Positions 1 through 6,240 of a stretch of DNA of 12,140 nucleotides are shown here, in pieces. This DNA is from Candidatus Brocadiaceae bacterium. GTDB lineage: Bacteria > Planctomycetota > Brocadiia > SM23-32. A program made the position numbers and the translations under genes. Location: NCBI GenBank assembly GCA_030615435.1, contig JAUWZH010000050.1:1-12140 (forward strand), read 5' to 3'. The notes beneath the pieces were generated by a model. The model was not told the DNA's origin and made no database searches. It saw only the letters and a list, made by a program, of their open reading frames with translations. Position 1 is the stretch's first letter, and each line of letters opens with the position of its first letter.

Positions 1-123
1 CACCCTCAAGCACGGCGCAGAACCGAAGATTCCAAGCATCGGGAGGCTTCGAAGGCTTGCTTCATCCGAGAGAAGGGTGGCCTTGTGGCCACCGAGCGAA
101 GGATTGCGCGGGAATCTGACGTT

Positions 124-374
124 GCCGGTTGTGGCCGGGAAACCCTCCCGTAATGCTGTTACAGACCTTTTTCCACAAAAAAGGACGCAATAAGCTGCGC
201 ATGCGTCAAGTTGCTGCGGGACCCGGGTGCGAAGTAGCACACCAGTCCCTGGCAAACGGTCGGGCAGAGCCCGCCCTCTTGCCGCCTGCTTGCCTCTCGC
301 GCAGTAGGCTACGCGCGGTGTTTTCTGGTTTTCTGACGCTGTTTTTAAAGGGGGGGGTTCCGGCCACAACCGGC
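124..374. repeat. 251-bp element with perfect 15-bp terminal inverted repeats
   Basis: The sequence GCCGGTTGTGGCCGG at 124-138 recurs as its exact reverse complement at 360-374. Similarity continues inward imperfectly: GAAACCCTCCC on the left, and AACCCCCCC when the right end is read inward. The element is flanked on both sides by GTT (121-123 and 375-377), a possible 3-bp target duplication. The interior contains a run of short hairpins: 166-184, 184-207, 227-240, 242-252, 261-273 and 298-317. The right end abuts the murD stop codon (377-379). There is no transposase inside. It could be a MITE-like non-autonomous element, a dispersed palindromic repeat, or the closing stem of a structured RNA. 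The repeats are certain; the interpretation is not. Confidence 0.5.
298..317. other. Strong bulged hairpin inside the inverted-repeat element
   Basis: CGCGC at 298-302 pairs with GCGCG at 313-317, and GTA at 304-306 pairs with TAC at 310-312. This gives an eight-pair stem with A303 bulged and a GGC loop. A second compact hairpin, CGGGC-AGA-GCCCG, lies at 261-273. Neither is followed by a T-run on either strand, so they do not look like intrinsic terminators. Confidence 0.4.
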
Positions 375-376
375 GT

Positions 377-1843
377 TCATCGCCGCGCTTGCCTGGAGGA
401 AAGCGCGCTGGAGGCGCGGCTTGCTTCCACGGTGCTGCGCTGCGCTGCCACGAGCTGCTTGAAGCGCCGTCCCCGTTCGGCGAAGTTCTGGAACATGTCA
501 TAGCTCGCGCAGGCCGGGGAGAAAAGGACGCGGGAGCCCCGCCTCGAGAGTTTCAGGGCCGCCTCGAGGGCTTTCTGCAACGAATCCACTTCTTCAATCA
601 AGGGTGTCCTGCCGGCGCAGCGCGTCCGCTGGCGCGTGCACTGCGCGATGTTCGGTCCGGATTCGCCGAGGGTGATGAGGACCTCAACGCGTCCGGCGAT
701 TGCTTCGGCAAGCCGCCCCATGTCGAGATGCTTGCTGCGGCCTCCGGCGATCAGCGTCAGAGGGCCGTCGAAGCTCTTCAGCGCCGCGATGGTTGACTCG
801 GGCGTGGTGGAATCCGAATCGTTGTAGAACCTCATCCCGGCGAACGAGCCGCATCGCTCCAGGCGGTGCTCGAGGGGCTTGAACGCAGCGATGGCGCAAC
901 GAATGTCTTCCGCCGGGACTTCCAGCCATCGGGCGGCTGCGGCGGCAGCCATGGCGTTGGCCACATTGTGGGCGCCGGGAAGCGGGACGTGCTCGAGGTT
1001 GCAGACAACCTGCTGATGCGCTCCGTCCTTCCAGATCAACCTGCCGCCCCGCAGACTCATCCCCCTCACCAGCGGGCCGGTGCCTGTCGCGGGGTCGAAA
1101 AGCAACAGTCGGCCCTTGAGGTGTGGTCCTATCCAACCTTTCAGGGCCTTGTCAGAGGCGTTGAGGACCACGGCGTCGGCCGGGCGCTGGAAGGCAACGA
1201 TGTTCCTCTTCGCCGCGGCGTAGGCCTCGAAGTCCCCGTAGCGGTCGAGGTGGTTGGGAGTCAGGTTCGTGACGACCGCCACGTGCGGCGACCAGCGGAG
1301 GTAGGCGGCGTCCTCGAGCTGGAAGCTCGACAGTTCCAGCACCACCAGCTCCTCCGGCCCTATCTGGCCAAGGCAGGGCAGAAGCGAGATGCCGATGTTT
1401 CCGCCCAGCCGCACGGGGCGACCTCCCTGCCCCAGCATGGCGGCGAGCATGGCCGCAGTGGTGGACTTCCCGGTGGAGCCCGTGACGGCTATGACGGGCG
1501 CCGGGCAGAGGGTGAGGAACATATTCATGGGGCTGGTCAGGGGCACTGCCGAGCCGCTGCAGGCCCTGAGCACCTCTGAGGTCCTCGGCACGGCGGGGTT
1601 GACCACCACCAGGTCCGCCTGGAGCAGTTCCCTGAGGTCGTGGCCGCCGAGCTCGTAACGCAGCGGCAGGTCGGAGAGCCTCTCAAGGGCCGGCGCGAGC
1701 TGCTCGGCATTCTTGAGGTCGGTGATGGTGACCCGCGCGCCTCTCTCGGCCAGGAATCGGGCGGCGCCTTCTCCGCCACCAAACAGCCCCAACCCCATTA
1801 CCACGGCGTGCTTGCCGGAGATGTGCTCAAGGATGTCCTCCAA
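377..1843 (-). CDS. murD: UDP-N-acetylmuramoylalanine--D-glutamate ligase (MurD)
   Basis: This cytoplasmic Mur ligase adds D-glutamate to UDP-MurNAc-L-alanine, using ATP, in peptidoglycan synthesis. Numbered from the proposed start, a Rossmann-type N-terminus carries GLGLFGGG (about 17-24). The P-loop TGSTGKSTT is at 121-129, the MurD hallmark ELSSFQLE at 170-177, NLTPNHLDRYGDF at 193-205, and NDSDSTTPE at 341-349. The C-terminal SPACASYDMFQNFAERG (442-458) lies in the D-Glu/nucleotide-binding domain. The frame is open upstream to an ATG at 2083, which would add 80 Arg/Ser-rich residues before the first beta strand. MurD normally begins about 10 residues before that strand, so TTG at 1843 (reading MEDILEH..., 488 residues) is preferred, although its Shine-Dalgarno is weak. 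The last 20 or so residues run past the usual end of the family. The lysine usual in the DSKAT motif is Asp here. Confidence 0.9.
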   Translation of the reverse strand: MEDILEHISGKHAVVMGLGLFGGGEGAARFLAERGARVTITDLKNAEQLAPALERLSDLPLRYELGGHDLRELLQADLVVVNPAVPRTSEVLRACSGSAVPLTSPMNMFLTLCPAPVIAVTGSTGKSTTAAMLAAMLGQGGRPVRLGGNIGISLLPCLGQIGPEELVVLELSSFQLEDAAYLRWSPHVAVVTNLTPNHLDRYGDFEAYAAAKRNIVAFQRPADAVVLNASDKALKGWIGPHLKGRLLLFDPATGTGPLVRGMSLRGGRLIWKDGAHQQVVCNLEHVPLPGAHNVANAMAAAAAARWLEVPAEDIRCAIAAFKPLEHRLERCGSFAGMRFYNDSDSTTPESTIAALKSFDGPLTLIAGGRSKHLDMGRLAEAIAGRVEVLITLGESGPNIAQCTRQRTRCAGRTPLIEEVDSLQKALEAALKLSRRGSRVLFSPACASYDMFQNFAERGRRFKQLVAAQRSTVEASRASSALSSRQARR

Positions 1844-2125
1844 CTGTTTGGGAGGACAGAAAGGAAGGGGAAACTCGTCTCTTTCTGCAACCACTCGCCT
1901 GTGCTTTCTCAATGCTCGCGCGGCGTTCTCCAGGAAGCATGGGCCCCGGCGAGAGGCAGCGGCCACGCTGAGTTTCCTGCGGACAGACCGCACATTGCAC
2001 CGACTCGACAGCCACTTCCGCGAAGGCACCTCAGCTTCGGTGCTGGAACCTGGCGCGCCGGAGGACCCGCTCGGGCCCGTCAACGGCGCTGCCCCAACGG
2101 GGTAAGAACAGTCCCCGAGAAACGC
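1844..2125 (-). other. Gap between the 2126 lipoprotein gene and murD
   Basis: If murD starts at 1843, this 282-bp stretch is non-coding. It is nevertheless in frame with murD back to an ATG at 2083. The translation is Arg/Ser/Gly-rich with no recognisable domain. A short hairpin, CCCC-AAC-GGGG, sits at 2092-2102, about 25 bp past the stop of the upstream lipoprotein gene. There is no T-run after it, so it is at best a weak transcription end. I see no convincing promoter. Confidence 0.4.
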
Positions 2126-2827
2126 TCAGTCTGGCGGCAGGCCTGCGTGGGCCCTCGCGATGAACCTGGCGAGGCACTGCGCCGTTTCCTTGACGGTTTG
2201 CTTCATGGCAAAATCGTCGTCGAGGGTGCGCGGGTTGGGTCCCCAGCGGGTGTTGCCGAGGTGACGGCGTCGGTCAACGAACTCAACGATCAGATCGCCG
2301 GATTCGCGGTCCACGATCCGCCCTTCGATCTGGAAGTCCGTCGCCGCCACTGACTGGAGAAAAAAGAACAGCCCGCTCAGGTACCTCAGCGGGCCCGATC
2401 CCGCGTCCAGCCGGCTTATCGTGCCCTCAAGAATGAGTGCCGGCGCCCCGAAGCTCGCCTGCGGGTCGAGGGTGACGCTGGCGAATCGTCTCGTGCGAAC
2501 AAGCTCATTCCGCAGCACATTTCGGAAGAAAGTGGCGTAGCGCGCAGCCATCTGGGGATCTTCCAGCCAGTATTGCCCTGCCTCCACCTCCCCGATAATG
2601 AAGTTCCCGTAGGCTGAGAGGCTGCCCTCCTGCGGCATGTAGACCAGCGACACAAGGGGATCGAAACAGTCCGTCATGCGATCGTATTGAATCACGAGTT
2701 CGCAGGTGCGGACCGGCTTGGGATATGAACAGCCTGCCTGCAGGACAGCCAATGCTGCCAGAACGCCGAGCAGCGCCGTGCGCCCGATGGAATTGAGTCG
2801 TATCAGATGGGAGCGAACCTTTTGCAT
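2126..2827 (-). CDS. Predicted outer-membrane lipoprotein, possibly DUF4410-like
   Basis: A 233-residue protein with a basic N-terminus, a hydrophobic segment (about 18-31) and a clear lipobox, LQAGC, with Cys33 as the likely lipidated residue. The mature part is a mixed alpha/beta domain. A helical stretch near 91-113 precedes an ILEGTISRLDAGSGPLRYLSG strand-turn-strand block (132-152). A second block follows (164-186: DFQIEGRIVDRESGDLIVEF). This layout, in which a strand pair about overall variance is followed by a D-x-x-S/T-G-x-L/V strand, recalls DUF4410-type lipoproteins; that match is from memory and uncertain. It lies 45 bp downstream of the OmpA-type gene on the same strand, so the two are probably co-transcribed. 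Function is unknown. The Shine-Dalgarno is weak (GTGGGG just before the ATG). Confidence 0.75.
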   Translation of the reverse strand: MQKVRSHLIRLNSIGRTALLGVLAALAVLQAGCSYPKPVRTCELVIQYDRMTDCFDPLVSLVYMPQEGSLSAYGNFIIGEVEAGQYWLEDPQMAARYATFFRNVLRNELVRTRRFASVTLDPQASFGAPALILEGTISRLDAGSGPLRYLSGLFFFLQSVAATDFQIEGRIVDRESGDLIVEFVDRRRHLGNTRWGPNPRTLDDDFAMKQTVKETAQCLARFIARAHAGLPPD

Positions 2828-2872
2828 GGCCCCACTGGCAGCCGTTCGGCGTTCTGGAGCGGCACGAACCGG

Positions 2873-3727
2873 TTACTCCAGCTCACGCGCAGTCAGCCGG
2901 CCGTCGGGCCAAATGACTATCTCTGCGCGGCGGTTCATGCGTCTCCCCTCGGGTGTATCGTTGGAGGCAACCGGCCGGGTGTCGCCCATGCCGACCGCCA
3001 TCAGGCTCTGCGGGGAGAAGTTCTCCGCCTCGATCAGGTAGTGCACGACCGAAAGGGCGCGGGCGCAGGAAAGCTCCCAGTTAGAGGAGTGCCGGGAGTA
3101 ACGAATGGGGACGTTGTCCGTGTGGCCCCTTATTTCCACGACCGAATCGGGGAACTGGCCCTGGATGCTCCTCACCGCCTGCGACAGAACTGCCTTGCCT
3201 TTCGAGGTCAGTTTTGCCTTGCCGGAGTCGAACAGAACCTCTGAGAGTATGGTAAGTTTTATCGCTCCCGCGGGCTCCTTCGAGACCGCGACGTCGCGGC
3301 CGAACTTGCTGCGCAGCTCGTCGCGTTCACCGAGCGCCTTCTCATGGGCTTCGAGCAGGGCCTGTTTCTGGGTCATCTCCTTTTGGAGGGCTTCGCGCAG
3401 TTCGGAGACCTGCGTATCCTTCACTTCGATCTGGTCGCGCAGGTTCTGGGTTTCTTCGGTGTTGGTCGCCGCCTGCTGGTCGTCGGACCCATAATAGTGT
3501 TCCGCGGCGATGGCACCGGCCGTGGCCCCGAGGCCCAGTCCTATCAGCCCGCCCGGCACCCCGCCGACGGTGGTCAGATGCCCGATCCCGGCGCCCACCA
3601 GGCCGCCTGCCCCGCCTCCCAGCGCCGAACCTTTCTGCACGGTGGTTGGTTTTTGCACGGCCTGGCATCCGACACAACTCAGCAGCACCGCTGCCGCCAA
3701 CAGCTCTACGAACGCCTTGCTTTTCAT
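2873..3727 (-). CDS. OmpA-family peptidoglycan-binding lipoprotein with glycine zipper
   Basis: A 284-residue secreted protein. The signal peptide (about 1-20) ends in LLSCVGC, making Cys21 the likely lipid-attachment site, though the lipobox is not ideal. Residues 34-75 form a glycine-zipper segment (GGGAGGLVGAGIG and GLIGLGLGATAGA) that could insert in a membrane. A charged coiled coil spans roughly 90-143. The OmpA C-terminal (OmpA/MotB) domain occupies about 157-275: VLFDSGKAKL (164-173), EIRGHTDNVPI (198-208), NWELSCARALSV (216-227) and GRRMNRRAEIVI (261-272). That domain is known to bind diaminopimelate in peptidoglycan. The protein probably anchors an envelope to the wall. Its position about 500 bp after tadC suggests, without proof, a link to the Tad machine. 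The start is supported by GGGAGA about 8-9 nt upstream. Confidence 0.9.
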   Translation of the reverse strand: MKSKAFVELLAAAVLLSCVGCQAVQKPTTVQKGSALGGGAGGLVGAGIGHLTTVGGVPGGLIGLGLGATAGAIAAEHYYGSDDQQAATNTEETQNLRDQIEVKDTQVSELREALQKEMTQKQALLEAHEKALGERDELRSKFGRDVAVSKEPAGAIKLTILSEVLFDSGKAKLTSKGKAVLSQAVRSIQGQFPDSVVEIRGHTDNVPIRYSRHSSNWELSCARALSVVHYLIEAENFSPQSLMAVGMGDTRPVASNDTPEGRRMNRRAEIVIWPDGRLTARELE

Positions 3728-4230
3728 AGGATCATATCTCCCGCAAGCGCTTGCGTAGGAAACCTCCCCCCTCTCTCTTTGAGCTCCGACTCTACGGCAC
3801 GAAGCAGGCAGGTTTCAACATGAATGTCAGTATTAACCTTATTGCAGGTGCAACGGATCTTCATTTGTGAGCATCCAGCGTTGCGAGCCCGATCGAGATG
3901 CGAATATATCTGACCGGCCAGAAAGAAGTTACGACAATCCTGTCGAGCTTTTCGCTGCAATGCGCCTCGATCGTGTCCGCATCCTGCCGCTGGAAAAGGG
4001 GCCTGTGAAAAAACGGTCTCGTCCCCGAAAACGCGAAGGGCGCAGGTCAAGAAACCGGAGATATGCCATCGAGTGCGGAGGCAGAAGGAATCGCTTTCGA
4101 CTCGCAGCAGGGGAGCCGGAACTCTTCGTCCCGACCGGAAGCGTCAGCGAGGCAATGCGGCGTGCCCCCGGGATCGGCTTCCGTGGCGAAGCTGACGCTG
4201 GAGTCGAAGTCAGGCCCCGTCGGCGGGGAA
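3728..4230. other. 503-bp intergenic region between tadC and the OmpA-type gene
   Basis: No convincing gene is present. The part nearest the OmpA-type gene (about 3800-3960) is more AT-rich than its surroundings, as expected for a promoter-bearing leader on the minus strand. A TATATT box on the minus strand at 3903-3908 has no matching -35 element, so I do not call a promoter. Just past the tadC stop there is a small GC hairpin, CCCCG-TCGG-CGGGG, at 4215-4228, without a T-run. A 9-bp inverted repeat, AGCGTCAGC (4140-4148) and GCTGACGCT (4191-4199), lies beyond it. A 108-codon minus-strand frame (3724-4050) ends in an ATGA overlap with the OmpA-type start, but its translation looks random. Confidence 0.5.
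3742..3755. promoter_or_regulatory. Perfect 14-bp palindrome beside the OmpA-gene ribosome site
   Basis: CGCAAGCGCTTGCG is a perfect palindrome ending next to the Shine-Dalgarno GGGAGA of the 2873-3727 gene. As DNA it could be an operator. As RNA it would fold into a 5-bp stem with a GCGC loop abutting the ribosome site. Upstream, a 7-bp inverted repeat (3759-3765 with 3810-3816) could form a second leader stem around a purine-rich tract. The pattern is visible; a regulatory role is inference. Confidence 0.35.
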
Positions 4231-5187
4231 TCATCCGCCGCCGAGAAGAGTCTGCCCCACCCGGACCATGGCCGGCCCGAGGATGACAACGAAAAGGGCG
4301 GGGAAGATGAAGAACACCAGCGGGAACAGGAGCTTGACGCTGGTCTTGGCTGCTCTCTCCTCGGCTTGCTGGCGCCTTTTCTCCCGCAGGGACTCAGCGT
4401 GAATGCGCAGGGAGTGGGCGAGGTTCGTGCCGTACTTGCTGGATTGGATGATTCGGGCGGTGAGGGCTTTGACCTCCTCGACGCCCGTGCGCAGGCCGAG
4501 GTTTCTCAAGCATTCCTCACGGGGCTTGCCCGCTGAGACCTCCAGGTTCAACAGGGTCAGCTCCTCGCTCAGTTCCGGGACGCTCTCCCGCATTTCGCGC
4601 CCGACTCTCAACAGGGCGGCGTCCAGCGCCAGACCGGACTCAATACACACCACGAGCAGGTCCAGAGCGTTGGGAAGGCCGAACTTGACCTTCTCCTGGC
4701 GCTGTTTGACCTTCTTGCTCAGCCAGATGTTGGGCAGCATGAGCCCGAGAACCAGGCCCATGGGGCAGTACATGATCAAGGTGCCGAGGTCCAACTCAGC
4801 CCCGGAGGTGCGGGCCCGCCAGAGGATAAAGCTCCCTATGGCGGCAGGCAGGGCGAGGGCCATCTTGGCACCCAGGAAGACCTCGGAGGCGCCTTTCTTC
4901 CTGATGCCGGCGTGAACGAGTTTCTCAACGAGCTTGCCCTCCGAACCGGTTGCCGAAGCCAGCCGCGAGAGGGGCCTCAGGACCCGCCGCGTCAAGGCCT
5001 CCTTCAAGTCCTTCTCTTTGCCCCTTTTGAGCACGACCTGGCCGGCTGAATCCGGGCGCCGAGCCCGGAACCCCTTCAACCTGTCGGTTCTGGGCTGCCG
5101 CTTGCCGAACAGCACGGCGGCCGCCACGAATACCCCGACCACGCCGAGAAAAACCACCAGGAGAACCACCATGTTCGATCCGTCCAT
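4231..5187 (-). CDS. tadC: Tad pilus inner-membrane platform protein TadC
   Basis: A 318-residue polytopic membrane protein of the type II secretion F (GspF) fold, which pairs with TadB to form the platform beneath the growing pilus. Hydrophobic segments lie near 5-27, 105-124, 134-154 and 284-306. The T2SSF domain spans about 173-298. It includes LPNALDLLVVCIESGLALDAAL (171-192) and SSKYGTNLAHSLRIHAESLR (249-268), followed by the REKRRQQAEERAAKTSVK helix. The last two blocks are characteristic of the TadC branch rather than TadB. Length is normal. The gene starts 5 nt after the tadB stop, with its ribosome site (AAAGGTG) inside the last tadB codons, so translational coupling is likely. It appears to be the last gene of the Tad operon. 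Confidence 0.93.
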   Translation of the reverse strand: MDGSNMVVLLVVFLGVVGVFVAAAVLFGKRQPRTDRLKGFRARRPDSAGQVVLKRGKEKDLKEALTRRVLRPLSRLASATGSEGKLVEKLVHAGIRKKGASEVFLGAKMALALPAAIGSFILWRARTSGAELDLGTLIMYCPMGLVLGLMLPNIWLSKKVKQRQEKVKFGLPNALDLLVVCIESGLALDAALLRVGREMRESVPELSEELTLLNLEVSAGKPREECLRNLGLRTGVEEVKALTARIIQSSKYGTNLAHSLRIHAESLREKRRQQAEERAAKTSVKLLFPLVFFIFPALFVVILGPAMVRVGQTLLGGG

Positions 5188-5192
5188 ATCCC

Positions 5193-6209
5193 TTACACCT
5201 TTATGTTCACGATCTTTCGTATCAGCAACATGCCGACGACCTGAAGCGCGGCCGCGACGGCGACGAGTTTCATCCCCGTCTCTGTGAACAGCTCACTCAT
5301 GTAGCCCGGATTGGCCAGGAAGATAATCCCGCCGAGCGCCACGGGCAGCCCGCCCACGATCCATCCGCTCAATCGGCCCTGGGCGGTCAGACTCTTGACG
5401 TGGCGCAGGATGCGGAACCGTTCGCGGATGGTCTTCTGGAGCCCGTCCAGGACCTCGGAGAGGTTTCCGCCGGTTTCCTTCTGGATTTGCAGGGCGGTGC
5501 AGAAGACCTGAACGTCCTCCGTATTCATCCGCTGGCGGAAGTGCGTGAGCACTTTCGAGAGGTCTTCTCCGAAGGTCAGCTCGTCGGCCATGATCCTGAA
5601 CTCGTCGGCGACCGGATCGGGCATCTCTTCGGCCACGTTCTGCACGGCGGCGTTGAGCGATTGGCCGCTCTTGACGCTGCTGGAGAGCAGATCCAGGGTG
5701 TCGGGGAATTGAAACCCGAATTTTTTCTGGCGCGCGGCCACGGTGAACCTCAGGTACATGAAGGGGGCCACCGCAAAAAGCCCGAAAGCCATCGGTGTGA
5801 TCAGCAGATGGAAACCCCTGCTCCACATGAGCGTCAACATCCCCCCCAGAGCCCCGCTGACGGCACAGATCAGCAGGAAGCTCAGCACGGTGAGGGGCAA
5901 TTGGGCCTGGCGCAGGTGCGCGTTCAGCTTTTCGGCCCAGGGCCCCTTGCCGAACCTCTCCTCCAGCACGGGGATGTCGCTGAAGGCCTTCTTCTTGAGG
6001 ATGTTCCGCTGTCTCTCCTTGTCCCGCTGCTTTTGCCGTTCCGCCTCGGCGAGGGAGTCCCCGAGGTTGTATTCCGCGATCTGGCGCACGCCCCGGAGCC
6101 GCTGCTGCATCCTCTGGCTCATCACGCCTTTGTTTCCCACCAGCAGCCACACGCCGAGCCCGGCGAATGCCACCGCAACGAATACAAGCGTCAGAATCAG
6201 TATCTCCAT
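5193..6209 (-). CDS. tadB: Tad pilus inner-membrane platform protein TadB
   Basis: A 338-residue GspF-type membrane protein and partner of TadC. An N-terminal membrane helix (2-24) is followed by a charged cytoplasmic region (about 31-100, rich in Gln/Arg/Lys). Two helices lie near 106-127 and 132-154. The T2SSF domain (about 168-295) shows FPDTLDLLSSSVKSGQSLNAAV (168-189) and the conserved ETGGNLSEVLDGL (245-257). C-terminal helices lie near 281-300 and 312-332. Length and layout are those expected for TadB. A strong Shine-Dalgarno, GAGGGGG at 6216-6222, lies 6 nt before the ATG. The gene follows the double motor ATPase by 31 nt and nearly touches tadC, as in other tad loci. Confidence 0.94.
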   Translation of the reverse strand: MEILILTLVFVAVAFAGLGVWLLVGNKGVMSQRMQQRLRGVRQIAEYNLGDSLAEAERQKQRDKERQRNILKKKAFSDIPVLEERFGKGPWAEKLNAHLRQAQLPLTVLSFLLICAVSGALGGMLTLMWSRGFHLLITPMAFGLFAVAPFMYLRFTVAARQKKFGFQFPDTLDLLSSSVKSGQSLNAAVQNVAEEMPDPVADEFRIMADELTFGEDLSKVLTHFRQRMNTEDVQVFCTALQIQKETGGNLSEVLDGLQKTIRERFRILRHVKSLTAQGRLSGWIVGGLPVALGGIIFLANPGYMSELFTETGMKLVAVAAALQVVGMLLIRKIVNIKV

Positions 6210-6215
6210 TTGTTT

Positions 6216-6222
6216 CCCCCTC
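6216..6222 (-). promoter_or_regulatory. Ribosome binding site of tadB
   Basis: GAGGGGG on the minus strand, 6 nt before the ATG at 6209. It fixes the tadB start within the 31-nt gap after the motor gene. Confidence 0.7.
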
Positions 6223-6240
6223 GTCGGCCGATGGCGAAGA

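Larger units (their letters stand above)
1..376. other. Region downstream of murD with no recognised gene
   Basis: No protein family is recognisable here. The stretch holds a 7-bp-stem hairpin at 76-93 (GGTGGCC, loop TTGT, GGCCACC), an eight-G run at 350-357, and the inverted-repeat element at 124-374 described separately. One minus-strand frame has no stop from 552 to the window edge at 1 and contains an ATG at 501. Its translation is rich in Arg, Pro and Ser, overlaps the end of murD in another frame, and resembles no family I know. I read the region as non-coding or repeat-derived, but a partial gene running off the left edge cannot be excluded. Confidence 0.5.

Noticed and set aside
350..357. 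Run of eight G as a phase-variable tract
   Set aside because: It lies outside any supported gene or promoter, so no switching role can be argued.
3903..3908. TATATT as a -10 box for the OmpA-type gene
   Set aside because: No acceptable -35 hexamer at 16-18 bp spacing.
4008..4026. Possible intrinsic terminator after tadC (T-run on the minus strand at 4008-4013)
   Set aside because: The stem before the T-run is only about 3 bp, too weak to call.
3929..4234. 101-codon minus-strand frame in the same gap
   Set aside because: Ser/Arg/Pro-rich translation without domain features, overlapping the tadC stop; likely chance.
3867..4286. 139-codon plus-strand frame in the tadC-OmpA gap
   Set aside because: Arg-rich, no recognisable motif, overlaps the end of tadC on the other strand, no good ribosome site identified.
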